Shown here piece after piece: positions 11,789 through 23,044 of a stretch of 64,000 nucleotides of DNA. Position 1 is the stretch's first letter. Each line of letters begins with the position of its first letter. Under the pieces are notes generated by a model. It saw only the letters and a program-made list of their open reading frames with translations. It was not told the origin of the DNA and did no database searches. Source of the DNA: Aricia agestis (taxonomy: Eukaryota > Arthropoda > Insecta > Lepidoptera > Lycaenidae); contig NC_056417.1 in NCBI RefSeq assembly GCF_905147365.1, positions 7,524,501 to 7,588,500 of the forward strand. Direction: 5' to 3'. The translations under genes were made by a program, and so were the position numbers.

Positions 11789-12567
11789 ATGTATAGGAGT
11801 AGATTCAAATCTGAATGTGACAAATGTTATAAAGATTATATAGAAAATGTAGAGCATAGTATCCATTGCAACATCAAATATTTTTGGACTTATATCTCCA
11901 ACAAGAGAAATAATTCTACTCTTCCAGACTCTGTTTTCTATAAAAATGAAACGGGTAATAACCCAGAAAAAATCTGTAATTTGTTTTTGACATTCTCCGA
12001 ATCAGTATTTGAGCCTTCTTCAATCCCAGATGACTTCGACTTGTCTGATAGTTCCTTTAGTTATAATGTATCATCTGATATATTTTGTGATATTAATGTT
12101 ACAGAGCAACAAGTACTCTCTGCTCTTAAGTCACTTGATATAACAAAGGGTCCTGGTACAGATAATATTCCTCCGGTTTTCTTTATTGCTACTGCTCGTT
12201 CTATTAGTTTTCCATTATATTTATTATTTAATAAATGCCTTCAAGAAGGAACATTTCCTAGTGTTTGGAAATCTGCTAGAATTGTGCCTGTACATAAGGG
12301 TGGATCCAAAAAAGATGTAGAAAACTATAGACCAATATCCATTCTTTCTACTCTATCGAAGGTCTTCGAAAAACTAGTTCACAAAGCAATTTATCCTCAT
12401 TTTCATAAATTAATAATACCCCAGCAACACGGCTTTGTAAAATCCCGATCTACCACAACTAACTTAGTCATTTATACTTCCTGTCTTTTTGATAATTTAG
12501 ATTCTAATAAACAGACTGATAGTATTTCGTAAGGCCTTCGATAGAGTAGACCACAAAATTTTACTTG
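11789..12567 (+). pseudogene. LINE linker and N-terminal reverse transcriptase, broken
   Basis: Open 11789-12532 (247 codons). Shows ALKSLDITKGPGTDNIPP, PSVWKSARIVPVHKGG, ENYRPISILSTLSKVFEKL and PQQHGFVKSRSTTTNL, the ordered early RT motifs of non-LTR retrotransposons. A frameshift occurs just before the catalytic motif A, whose KAFDRVDHKILLE is readable in another frame to 12567. There the foldback element cuts the sequence. Nothing downstream restores motif C. Confidence 0.88.
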
Positions 12568-12904
12568 AATTATTATTTTTAACAAAAAATTAAAACCGAC
12601 TTCCAGGGTAAAAACTAATAATTTATAATGAACAAAAAAGTATTAAATAATTTAATAATTCTTACTCTTTGAAGTGCCTTAGGCATACTCGTAATTCTCC
12701 TAAACCTCAACTATTTCTGTACTTTTATTATTCTTCAAAATAATGAAGATATTGTGTACAGAAATAGTTGAGGTATAGGAGAATTATGCCTAAGGCACTT
12801 CAAAGAGTAAGAATTATTAAATTATTTAATATTTTTTTGTTCATTATAAATTATTAGTGTTTACCCTGGAAGTCGGTTTTAATTTTTTGTTAAAAATAAT
12901 AATT
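12568..12904. mobile_element. Foldback MITE inserted in the LINE reverse transcriptase
   Basis: Almost the whole 337 bp is one inverted repeat: AATTATTATTTTTAACAAAA... at the left matches the reversed right end. Arms contain AAAACCGACTTCCAGGG and TTGAAGTGCCTTAGGCAT. The centre near 12720-12760 is the loop. The terminal AACCGACTTCC is shared with the larger element at 34041-35741. Confidence 0.85.
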
Positions 12905-13805
12905 TCACTCTTTTTAGTCATTTATAAGTTTTCCTGTACAGACTAATGTGTTATGCTTAGTGACTTTGGAATCAGTCCAGGATACACTTTCATGATGTGA
13001 GAACTCATTGTCTGAGATCACTACCACTTCAGTATTACTTAAGCAACTCCAAGCATATACCACTGTATAATATGCTTGGCGTTAATCAAGTAATGATAAA
13101 ATTAATGTTCATAACATACGCCTGTCTTTAAAGGCTCTAAAGTTCTGTTCAGTGACTTTCTTTCTATCATTACACTAATGAAGACTCATCAGCTCAACTT
13201 ATTATAATATTACTAGAGATCGCCCAATGGTCGAAATTCGACCTTAGTTTCAACGACATTAGGACTACTAAAAGTATTGACTTTATCATATTTTTTTCAA
13301 CTCTTGTCTCTGGGACACAGCTGATCTCAGACTGGCCGTGTAAGCATTGTCTAATAGTAGCTAAGATTCAATAAAAAAACTATAATCCATTTTCAATTTG
13401 TTACCTTGTTGTCAACAGACTTCAACCATAAATAAAAGAGTATAATTCGTATGTATAGGCTTATCACTCAGAAGTCTGTCATTTCTCATGTGTGTGTGTT
13501 GTAGTGTGTGTTGTATGTTTTATTTGTTAAAAAAAATGTATGATAAAAGCATAATTTCAAAATAATATTAGCTCGATGCACTCCTTCACCAGGTAAACTA
13601 TAACTGTGCAAAATTTCATTCACCTACGTTTCCCCATTTTAATATATAGATGCTCAAATATAACTATAATCGTCCGTATAAATTTTAAGGAGAATAGCAT
13701 ACCTCAAAGATCTCATGATCAAATTGCTAACTTGGTAACCTAAACATTAGGTCAAGGTCGAATCATTTACATTGAATTAACATTATAATTTTTTAAATCG
13801 TTCGA
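12905..13805. other. Noncoding, transposon-derived
   Basis: Blocks AGTTCTGTTCAGTGACT (13141) and CATGATCAAATTGCTAACTT (13715) recur around 60,070-60,270, so this belongs to an unnamed dispersed family. A TG-rich microsatellite lies near 13,490. No gene seen. Confidence 0.5.
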
Positions 13806-14530
13806 CAAATTCGGGTTTCGATCTTAAAGACGATTAAAAGTACCAATAAAAGGGTTATAATTAGATAATTCATGGTCTGGTGACTGGTGGTAGTGATGAT
13901 GATGGTGATGATCATAAATGTAACTTGCATAGTAGCATATGCTTTCAGTTCTTAAACCAACTCCGAAAGCCGCAAACTTGTATTTATAAGGAATCCGGAG
14001 TTCTCTTAGCACCTTCGGAACCATGGTATATTATCTAATTACAAAATCTTCCTTTTTGGTAGCATATGCTTAGGATACTTCTCATATAATCGAAATCACT
14101 ATATGTTTCCATATAAATTTTGAGGAGTTCCCTCGATTACTCATGGACGTATGGTGGAATAGTGGTGATGATAATGATTATTAATTGAATTTGCATAGTA
14201 GTATATGCTTTCAGTTCTTAAGACAACGCCGAAACCCCCAAATATGTATCTATAAGGAGTAAGGAGTTCTGTTCACCACCTTCGAACCATGGTGTATTCT
14301 GGTGCAAAATCTTACTTTTGGTAAGATATGCCCGAAGTACTTCATATGAAACCAAAAAAACCATATGTTTCCATTTGAATTTTGAGGAGTTCCCTCGATT
14401 ACTCATGGATCCCATCATCAAGTCACCACTTTTGTGAAAATGGGACCAAATTGGAGTGAAACCTAATATAACAAAATAACAATTTTGAAAATCGGTTCAC
14501 AACAACAAAAAAACAGTATAACTTTTTTGC
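13806..14530 (-). repeat. Dispersed repeat, two partial copies in tandem
   Basis: Contains GCATAGTAGCATATGCTTTC twice (13928 and 14195 regions), each followed by TTGTATCTATAAGGA-like and GAGGAGTTCCCTCGATTACTC blocks. The same blocks occur in the element at 34041-35741 and, reversed, at 35,870-36,250 and 39,640-40,130. Short frames within it are not genes. Confidence 0.7.
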
Positions 14531-14543
14531 TACTCCATTTAGC

Positions 14544-14938
14544 CGAACCAACGCAGGTATGCAATCCCCCATTACTCGAATAGTTCGTAACTTTAATAAT
14601 CATTTATATGGTATAGATATATTTTCTCTCAAACATGCCAAATATAAAAAATGTCTTATCGATAGACTTAAAAATTTACATATTATAAATAATTAAAACC
14701 TTGCATTCCTCTTCAATAAATAACTTACAAACATTACACTTACAATTATACTAAATTTAATTTTACTACTATTTTAACTATTATTAACAAACACACTTAA
14801 CACACCATTGACACACAAATATGCCCTTATATTAATTATATATTATATAATTTACTCTCTACTTCCTTAATCTCTATTTTTTCCTATACTAAATTATTCA
14901 TCTGTGGTCACCGCTGTTGGTTTTACATTTAGTAAATA
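14544..14938 (+). pseudogene. 3' end of the LINE interrupted at 12,568
   Basis: Open frame 14544-14696 reads RTNAGMQSPITRIVRNFNNH and ends KKCLIDRLKNLHIINN with a stop, resembling the C-terminal tail after the RT domain of jockey/CR1-like LINEs. AT-rich 3' UTR follows. I infer it is the distal part of the same LINE because the two pieces flank one block of inserted repeats; the middle of the RT is missing. Confidence 0.55.
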
Positions 14939-15169
14939 CTAGCTGTCCCGGCAAACGTTGTTTTGCCATAAAATGATTTTCCCTGTTTTCCTGCTTTTCT
15001 CTTGAAGTTTTTTCTGATTTTTTTTCTATAAACCTCACGGAGCCCGAGACCTTTCCAACGAATGCAAAACCGTTTTAAATCGGTTCGTGCGTTCTGGAGT
15101 TATAGCGTCAGGAAGGAAAACCCGACTTATTTTTATATACTCGTTTCTAACCTAGCCGTTTCACGGGCT

Positions 15170-15347
15170 GCCTCTCTTTGCTCTTGTGTTTGAGAAGCAC
15201 GAATTAAGCCCTTCTTTGCTCCATACTAACGCGGCGCTGTTCTCGTGCAATTTCTCGTTCTCCATCAGATAATTGACTCGCGATATTCCGTTGCCCAATT
15301 GCATTACGGCTTCGCTGGGAAAGATTAGATCTTCTAGGACGCGGCAT
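15170..15347 (-). pseudogene. Helitron protein N-terminus, frameshifted
   Basis: Reads MPRPRRSNLSQRSRNAIGQR then SDGEREIARE and QRRVSMEQRRA before a stop, with the frame resuming as IRASQTQEQRE one base off. Arg/Gln-rich openings of this type are found at the N-terminus of insect Helitron-encoded Rep-helicase proteins (recognised by eye, no search). No Rep or helicase motif remains. Confidence 0.6.
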
Positions 15348-15539
15348 TGTTATTAAAATGTGCACTCGCATAAAACCACCAATTAATTATAATAACAGTG
15401 CCTGAACTTTCGAGACATAGACAATAGCTCAAAGAGTATATTATAACCACTACGTATGAATAGCTTATCAAGAAAAATCATAGACAACCTATAAAAAGAC
15501 ATTTACACTTTTGTTAACCTGTAGTTTTTTTTTCCTTAT

Positions 15540-15655
15540 GGCCTGTTTCACCGCTTCCTGATAAGGTGCCCGATAGGGTTATTTGACAGATTTTCCATAC
15601 TTCATCTGTCAAATTAAGTGGTGGATAGCCTTATCAGGAAGCGGTGAAACAGGCC
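15540..15655. mobile_element. MITE with 27-bp terminal inverted repeats
   Basis: Ends are GGCCTGTTTCACCGCTTCCT and the exact reverse, extending to GATAAGG. A related copy lies at 62884-63025. Confidence 0.85.
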
Positions 15656-16157
15656 TTTAATCTTTACCAACTGATTTTTTATTCCCTAAATTCCGTTCCT
15701 TTCCGATGATTTTATGTTTTTACTGTAGAATAAATCTTAGGTATTATTCGGGAATTAAAAATTAAATAATTAATAAATAATTTTCAAAAATTAATGTCTA
15801 AAACAAACAAATATAACAGTACCTGAACTTTGTAGACATTTTACAAAAAATAAATTTCTGAACGCACACATGATGTCTTCAGAAAAAAATAAAGTTGTGG
15901 CTTAAAGGTCTCAGCAACCAGGCTCCAAAAAAATAGTTGTTACACTATTTGACAGGATTGGACAACAAATGTTTGACATGTAATAAACAAATCAGCATCT
16001 ATTGAAATTATTAACATTCATTACACATAATTATCGAGTTTTCATTGTTTTTAATATGTATTCTGCTATTCGGGACGGAAACAAATCCAACAAATCAAAA
16101 ACCATGGCAATCGGTCCAGCCGTTCTCGAGTTATAAGTGTTGTAACAAACACGACTT

Positions 16158-16192
<35 letters not shown>

Positions 16193-16195
<3 letters not shown>

Positions 16196-17575
16196 CATGT
16201 AAGACTGTTTGGAGACCCCAATAAACGAAAATAAAATAACATAAATATTTTGTTAATTTCTCCCTGTCGGTTGAGCATATAAAAAGACTTCAATATAATA
16301 TTCTTATGTACAGCAAAAAGCAGTAAAATTACGACAAAATACTCTGATTGCGTTCTTTAAATAAAATATATTGGGTGATTTCAAAAATTCGCGTCCGTTG
16401 CCACCGCGCCATAAAAGACACGGCCTAAAATCAATGGAATCATTAAAAGTTAACACGGCTTAAAATTTTGTGCCGGATTATTTATCGGGCATCGCTCAAT
16501 TAGCGCTGACTTGCGATAAATATGCTATTTGTGTGCTGAACCGTTGTGCTGACATGCTGACAAATAGCAAGAGATGCCGAATATTCAGTAAAATATTCGG
16601 TACAAGATATTTTGTGTGTCGTAAGCCCATAAAGGTTATATTATTATCAGAATATTTTAGCGTTGTACGTCGCTCCATTAGCGCTGCCTTGCGCTGCCTT
16701 GTGTTGACATGCTGACAAATAGCAATTTATTTGTCAGCATGTCAGCACAACAAAATTTATTCGGTAAAATATTCAGTACAAGATTTTTTAGTAATAAATG
16801 CTTTTTTCGCATATTTATTTTGCTCTATTTGATTAAGTGAAGTAACCATGAAATATTTGGATCATTAAAAACTATTTTTGCTTGAAGAAGGAGAGGCCGT
16901 ATACCGTATAATATATTAGTGTTTACCAGCCAATCTAAATTTACTAGTACTAGTGTACACCTAGTGGATACTTTAAGTAAAAAATGGAGTGTATGTTTAT
17001 TTTTATTATTAGGAAGAAAACACGACACGAGTTTACGATAGTATCGTATAATAGTAGAGTAGGCTAAACATTATTTTACCGAATATTCGGCTAATGTTGA
17101 CTCCCTAGAGAAACCACAGGCCTACGGGAGAGACTGACAGGGCTAAATAAATAATGCGCGCAATGATAGCGATATTTATGCAAGCTAAAATTATATAAAA
17201 CAGGAGGAATTTTGAGAGAAAACAGTTCTATTTTAAAAATATTGCTCGATGTTTTAAATTAACTACAGAGTTCGACAATCAACATTTTTTACCAGATTTA
17301 TTACCTGCAGTTTCTGAGGTGTTTCATTCGGTTTTTTATCTATTCGCTTGAGATTTTCACTGGCTAATGTCAAACAGCTCATCAAAGGCCTGCGAGTAAT
17401 AAAAACTAGTACCTTTTAAGCTCTTGCATAACTTGTATCGCAGGCAATCCAGAAATATTTATAATATAAATATAGTATTATTTTATGATAAATTTAGTAT
17501 TTATGTATAGTATTATTGTATATATTATGTATATTTGTATATTAATTCATATAGGTAATCTTAACAATAGATTTG
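16193..17575. other. Noncoding; one direct/inverted repeat cluster
   Basis: GCTGACATGCTGACAAATAG occurs at 16548 and again near 16707, where it is followed by its reversed form (TTTGTCAGCATGTCAGC) to make a hairpin. GAATATTCAGTAAAATATTCGG-like blocks flank. No gene recognised; the 81-codon frame at 16470 lies across these repeats. Confidence 0.5.
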
Positions 17576-17579
17576 TATT

Positions 17580-17762
17580 CTTTTGTTTGCACACGCACAC
17601 TTATCTCTTCTGCAATTTCACCTTCGCTCCTGGTTGCCTGGAAGAGATTGCTACCTAGTAATAAGGCCGCCATTGTGACACCTATGTATTATTTTTGTTT
17701 TTATATTTGTATTCTCTCTGTATTGTGTGCATAATAAAGAATATTTGAATTGAATTGAAATT
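17580..17762 (+). mobile_element. LINE 3' UTR fragment with (TTGAA)n tail
   Basis: GGTTGCCTGGAAGAGATTGC, then AATAAGGCCGCCATTGTGAC and AATAAAGAATATTTGAATTG match a 3' end I recognise from lepidopteran CR1/L2-like retroposons. No coding part retained. Confidence 0.55.
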
Positions 17763-17942
17763 CCGTATCGAAAAAAACCTAACACACTCAACTCCGACCG
17801 GCACAAAGTGCGGCGTTGTCAGACTTCAGCACGGTGTTTGTGTTCGTGCGACTAGACGTTTGCGAATTATAATTGCATATGTTGATAAAAATGCTATGCA
17901 GTAGCTTTATTACGGTAATTCCCGAGTGTCACATGAATTTGA

Positions 17943-18222
17943 TGACCTCTGTGGCTCAGTTGGTGGGCTGTTGGTAGCTAAAGCTGGGGGTCGCGGGTTC
18001 GAATCCCGCCGAGGGAACAAAAAGCTAGCAAAGTTCCTGCGTCATGGATGTGTATTAAATATTATGTGTATCATGTAATAAAAATCTTAAATATATGTAT
18101 AGTATATAATAAGTATTAAATATATTTCCGTTGTCTGGTACCTGTAACACAAGTCCTTCAGGTACTTAGCACGGGGCCAGACTGACGTGGTGTGAAGCGT
18201 CCATAAATAAATAAAAAAGAAT
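17943..18222 (+). mobile_element. tRNA-derived SINE
   Basis: Head contains pol III A-box-like TGGCTCAGTTGGTGGG (17952) and a perfect B box GGTTCGAATCCC (17996). The acceptor ends do not pair as in a real tRNA. The body ends CAGACTGACGTGGTGTGAAG and a (ATAA)n tail. Confidence 0.75.
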
Positions 18223-20090
18223 TATTGAACTGTCTACCGTCTAGTGTCTATTCTTTGTTAGTGAGCGTCAAAATGGTAAGTCGGATCTGTCTTGTACACT
18301 TACAAATTGGGGCATGTCCTCAATGGTCCATATAAGGGTAATATAATGAAATACTGATGGCTGTCCTTAACACGACTCGAGACAGAAACCCTTTGACCGT
18401 TACTACCTGCCTAATTATCACCCACAGGAATTAACCATAGATTTTAGAATTCACAGAAGGGATAAGCTTTTATGGTGTAAGGGCTTGTGGTCTCAATCGG
18501 AAGGAAAAAGTACTGAATACGAAATATAAAAAAACGGATAAACAAACGGCAAATCGAGGCATATAACTTCATATAAAATATCAAAATTAACATAAAATGC
18601 AATGCCTGATGTGAGGAGTTAAAATAATAATATATTTAGTATCGAAGCTTACAAACTTTAAAATATTTTATCTTCTGTTACATAAATAAAATAGATTTTA
18701 AATTTTGTTAGTCTTGCTGAAATTCGTAAACGGTTGAACCGATTTGGCTTATTTTAGTTTTGAAATATTAGTAGAAGCCCAGGGAAGGTTTTTATTAAGA
18801 GGAAAGTGATACGAAGTTCACCGGGTAAGCTAGTTTATAATACATGCTAGCACTAAGAATAATAATTAGGGCAAGCGAAGTCGCATGAAAGCCATGAACA
18901 CAAGTTCATTGCATAGGAGTCGGTGTTATTTTTAACTGACTTCCAAAAAGGAGGAGGTTATATGTTTAGCTGTAGATATTACTTTTTACATAGCATAAGT
19001 AATGGTATAGAAAGGTTTTGTTTGTCGTTGTCTGAAACTGTCTTAATTTCTAAGATCTGTGGCCACATACAAACATTATTAGGCTCGTAATTCCATTATG
19101 GTGGGGAAACAAATGGCCCAAGAGATATGCCTTCGGAATATTTGAATAAACAATAAAAAATTTACGCACGAAATACAAGTTCATCATATAATATACCTCC
19201 CAAGTTTATGTTAAACAAACCACGAAGGTTATAATATAAATGTTATCTTAATAGCCCTATAATTGTACAATAAATATAATAATTTATTCAAATAATTTTA
19301 TCTGGTTTCGAATTATTATTCGAATAATTATAATAATTATCTTATACTTTGCACGGGAGATGTAATTATACGAGTAATTAATTTCTCGGCAACGGTTTTT
19401 AGTACTTCAATGAAATTTACTCTGGGCAAAGCTTACTCTCGAAAACGAATATATTATTACCCTTACCAAAAATACTTATACAGGCTATTCCTGAGATAGC
19501 CTATGTGGTTTGGTGACACAAATTCGTAACACCATCGTCGCACGCGTTTCAAATGCGTCATCGCTTTTTTTCAAAGTTTAGAATATGGTGAACATGACTA
19601 GTGATTAGACAGACAGACGGACAGACCGAAACTATAAGGGTTCCTTGTTGACTACAGAACCCTAAAAATAGGTAGTTTTTAAAGCAACCTTTATAGATAT
19701 TGTGTTTTTGTGCTTTGTGCAATGACTAGTACTGTCCAATCACTAGTCGTTTTACCCTACGTCTTTGCCTTTTTTTCTTGAAAAAAAAAAAAACATTTAA
19801 AAGCCATTAGAAACAAATCAGCGCTACAAATAGATCTCCGAAGTAGTTCGCACCGCGACACGAAGATGGATCGTTAATTTTTATCCCGATCAAGTTCTCA
19901 TGAGAGTTTCTTGTGGAAGCGATCATAGCTGAAACATTATGAGATAAATTTCTTGAAACACTTCAATTTCGTTTATCGAACGTAAAAAGTATGTTAACTT
20001 TTTAGCAAAAATTTTTGCAACACATTGATAAGTAAAAATATAGTAGGAATCCTAAAAACCTATACAGAGTTTAAGAAAACTAAGTGCTAA
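18223..20090. other. Noncoding with repeat fragments
   Basis: Holds a Helitron piece (18670-18833), an AACTGACTTCCAAAAAGGAG terminal block (18938) of the family at 34041, and a GACAGACGGACAGACC block (19611) of the family seen near 31,370. No coding region supported. Confidence 0.45.
18670..18833 (+). mobile_element. Helitron fragment
   Basis: CGTAAACGGTTGAACCGATT near the start and GAAGTTCACCGGGTAAGCTAG at the 3' end; the same family as the Helitron in the tandem array, opposite orientation. Confidence 0.6.
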
Positions 20091-20257
20091 TACTTTAGGG
20101 TGTGTAGTGTGTATACGTCTCCTGTATAGAGTTTACTGTGCAAGCAGCAGCGCTGAAAGAACATTTTTTTGCGATTTGTATGGGCAAGCACCCCAGCGTC
20201 GTGACTCGTGAGTTTGCCGTAAACTCTATACAGGGGACACATACACACCCTAAAGTA
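20091..20257. mobile_element. MITE, 167 bp
   Basis: Terminal inverted repeats TACTTTAGGGTGTGT / ACACACCCTAAAGTA, continuing imperfectly to CTCCTGTATAGAGTTTA. A 71-codon frame crossing it is not a gene. Confidence 0.8.
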
Positions 20258-20449
20258 TTATCACATAGTTTTATAACAACCTGTATATTTTTAAATTTAT
20301 CAGTATCATCGATTTTACAATCTTTAACGATGTTGAACTTGATTTATCTTTAGTTTGGCTTTTGATCAAATAGATAATCCTAGATAACCTTAAATAATAT
20401 AAAAGCAGGAATTAAATAGAGTGAATGCGAACTTAAACGTTAATTAGTG

Positions 20450-20756
20450 TAAGTACGGTTTTGCTCGATCGAGCAATCATGTAGAGTAAAAACCATGGCT
20501 CGGGCTTTAGGAGTAGAACTATCGAGCAACACTGAATGTGTGTACACATTCAGTGTTGCTCGATAGTTCTACTCCTGTTCGAAGGAAATTAGCTACGAAT
20601 AATAAAAACTAGTGTCAAAAAAATTGTCAAGCCGGCTCGATTCGAGCCTTCAAACTGGCTCGATGCGAGCCTTCGAGCTGTGAGTTTTGCGGTCCACACG
20701 GTGGTTTTTGCTCGATTTCAAGCAAAACTATCGAGCAAAACCGTATGTGTGTACTT
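20450..20756. mobile_element. MITE with internal near-perfect palindrome
   Basis: Ends TAAGTACGGTTTTGCTCGAT and ATCGAGCAAAACCGTATGTG...ACTTA. Inside, 20509-20576 is a palindrome with 33-bp arms and a 2-nt loop built around TCGAGCAACACTGAATGTG. Motif CTCGAT/ATCGAG recurs throughout. Confidence 0.75.
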
Positions 20757-21027
20757 AGCATTAAGCGTAACTATAATATTGTAAAGGATATTATAACACA
20801 TGTCAATTTGCTACCTTATATACCAAATATATTATGTAACTATATTAATATGCCGATGGGGGAGATGAAAGGCGTAGGTGTTAAAATAATACAACTAACA
20901 TTGCCTAATATTTGATCTACAATTTGTCAGTATTAAGTTAAGTTTTGTAAGTGTTACTTCAAGTAACATTGTAGCTTTAGAGGGTCCTCAGATTATACGA
21001 TACGATATCGTATATCCCAGAAATAAA

Positions 21028-21215
21028 TCCATACTAATATTCTAAATGCGACAGTGTATCTGTCTGTCTGTCTGTTCCCTCTTGACGTCCAAGCCACTGA
21101 ACCGATTTTGCTGAAATTTGGTATGGGGATGCTTTGATTCCCGGGAAAGTACACAATATACTTTTATCCCGAAAAAATGTACCGTTTTTAGCGCGATTAA
21201 CAAATTTTGGCGTAA
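21028..21215 (+). mobile_element. Helitron-like dispersed repeat (TGCGACAG family)
   Basis: TCCATACTAATATTCTAAAT start, CTGTCTGTCTGT run, GAACCGATTTTGCTGAAATT core and TCCCGGGAAAG block. At least eight other copies in the window share this order. Complete copies end in a hairpin GCAACGGAGTTGC plus CTAG. Confidence 0.65.
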
Positions 21216-21876
21216 TGGAATTAAGGCGGGGATTAATCTCAAATCTCAATCCAAAACGATAACTTTGCACACAACCAAAGACCAAGCGTATACGCATCGC
21301 AATAAGGTTCATTTTAGCTTAGCATAAAACTGTAGTCATTCGAGCGGATCTTCTCTATTTTTCATGTTTTTTTTAAATATCTTTGGAAATAAACATTAAG
21401 AAAAAAAATTGTTCGGTTAAAGAGTTTTTAATATAGATTTACTAACAATTTATTCAAATAAAATGTATAATTATCCTAGTTAATACTTATATTTCGATGA
21501 AATTGATTTTTATCGGAGGTGAGTTTGTAAATTAATTACAGCCAAAGTATTACGTTTTATTAAAATGTTTATGGTTTAAGGTATTTTAAATATTGTGCAT
21601 TATATCTCATATTTTTTAAAACTTCGTCATTATATTGGAACTAGGTAAACCGGAAGTCGCGGAATAACAAATTGGGGTTTATCCTCGCCTTAAGCGCGTC
21701 ATTTAGTTATAGATAAAAACACATAATATGTATTATGTGACCGTCAACCACCTTTGATGCGTCTTACCTGTTAGAGCGCTTTTACACTATTTTCGCTCCG
21801 GTCCCATAATAATTGAAGACGGTAAAAAGGTGAACAATATCTAAGATAGCTCAACCACCAAATCCGGCTCCAGATA
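21216..21876. other. Noncoding, nothing recognised
   Basis: AT-rich sequence without a convincing reading frame or terminal repeats. Confidence 0.4.
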
Positions 21877-22137
21877 AGGGCTTGTCCATATCTCTGCGTC
21901 ACGACGTCGTCAACGTGGAACGGTACGTTGACGTGATGTGTAAATTTACGACAACGTAAAGTAAAAATGCACGTCTTTTCTTCTCCTTCTCCGTTTTTAA
22001 CAATCGCAAAAGCAGAATACGTATTGTGCGGTCCACATCTAGATCAGTAGTGAAGTATGTAGCAGTTTTACAAGGCATGGCGACGTACAATATTGCTACA
22101 CGTGATATGCATTATACGTAAGATGTGAACAGGCCCT
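21877..22137. mobile_element. Probable MITE
   Basis: Imperfect terminal repeats AAGGGCTTGTCCATATCT / AAGATGTGAACAGGCCCT and GTCAACGTGGAACGGTACGTTGAC inside. Borders approximate. Confidence 0.5.
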
Positions 22138-22680
22138 GACTCACTTCTCTCCGTCGTCCGTGAATCTCGGATTCGGATCGTATTCGGATCGGACGTAGTT
22201 CAAAAGCGCTCCTAGGAATATTACGTTAGCACTATTGGTATAAATTATAGTACCTTTGATACATCCCAGCTTTGTGGAGACGTTGGATTTCATAAGGAAT
22301 AGAAAGTTAGAAACTGCAAACCATACAAGCAATTGCAACAAATTGAAACAAAAATCACATCCACGGCAAATTGAATTCCGTATGGATTTATTTGTTATTG
22401 ACTTCTGACTAGGAACATTCGTAGCCCGAATTGTGAATGATGGAAATATTTTTCGGAAATCGAATTATTCACAAAATTGGATTACATGGGATGGCGGACA
22501 TAAAAGTTAATGTATTTTATAAAACTTTACGTGACAGTGAATTCTTATTAGTGTTTTAAACAGGAAATCAATTTTTGTTGTACTAACTTCTAGAATGTAG
22601 CTTAGTACATAATTTATTTGGATTTACAATTTACATACGACTTTTTGTTACTATTAAGTTGGGCATAAGAATATACTAAT

Positions 22681-22906
22681 AGCTTTGTCCTCACTATGCC
22701 TTTTTCTGTTCGTCAAGGGCATGCGTTATAACGCAGTCAACAGCGAACATGAGATATGCCCGCGATGCATGCCCTCTGACTGTATCCAAAACTTCAAAAA
22801 TGACAATATTGGCGTTGCGTTCCTTGACGCATTCAATTATTGAATGCGCCAATATGACAGTTGATGACGAAAATTGAAGATAAAAGTGCACAGTGTGGAC
22901 ATAGCT
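22681..22906. mobile_element. Probable MITE
   Basis: Imperfect terminal repeats AGCTTTGTCCTCACTATGCC / AAAAGTGCACAGTGTGGACATAGCT. Internal CATTCAATTATTGAATG palindrome. Borders approximate. Confidence 0.55.
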
Positions 22907-23044
22907 AATGACGCGTACCATGAACGCGATCTACCAAAAATGATAGAAGATACCCAAAAATCGAATATCGCGCCACATTCCCCTCCATTTAAGCCTAGTA
23001 CTTAATCATAAAGTTGTAATAAGCTATAATATTATATATCACAA

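Larger units (their letters stand above)
9154..11971 (+). repeat. Tandem array unit 3 (2,818 bp)
   Basis: Third copy. At its right end the LINE frame continues uninterrupted into reverse transcriptase sequence (11789-12532), so this copy keeps the original right flank. G at 10599. Confidence 0.95.
14939..16192 (-). mobile_element. Helitron, minus strand, with ORF remnant
   Basis: 3' end at 14939 (CTAG preceded, on the minus strand, by GGCAAAACAACGTTTGCCGG, a palindromic hairpin). 5' region near 16,100-16,190 has CTCGAGAACGGCTGGACCGA after a (TA)n run. An ORF start remnant lies at 15347, and a 116-bp MITE has inserted at 15540-15655. Confidence 0.7.

Noticed and set aside
17943..18020. Possible functional tRNA gene
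   Set aside because: A and B boxes are present, but the acceptor stem does not pair and a SINE body follows.
18262..18285. ATG immediately followed by GTAAGT, resembling a short first coding exon
   Set aside because: No downstream exon, no frame and no recognised gene nearby; the signal is too short to support.
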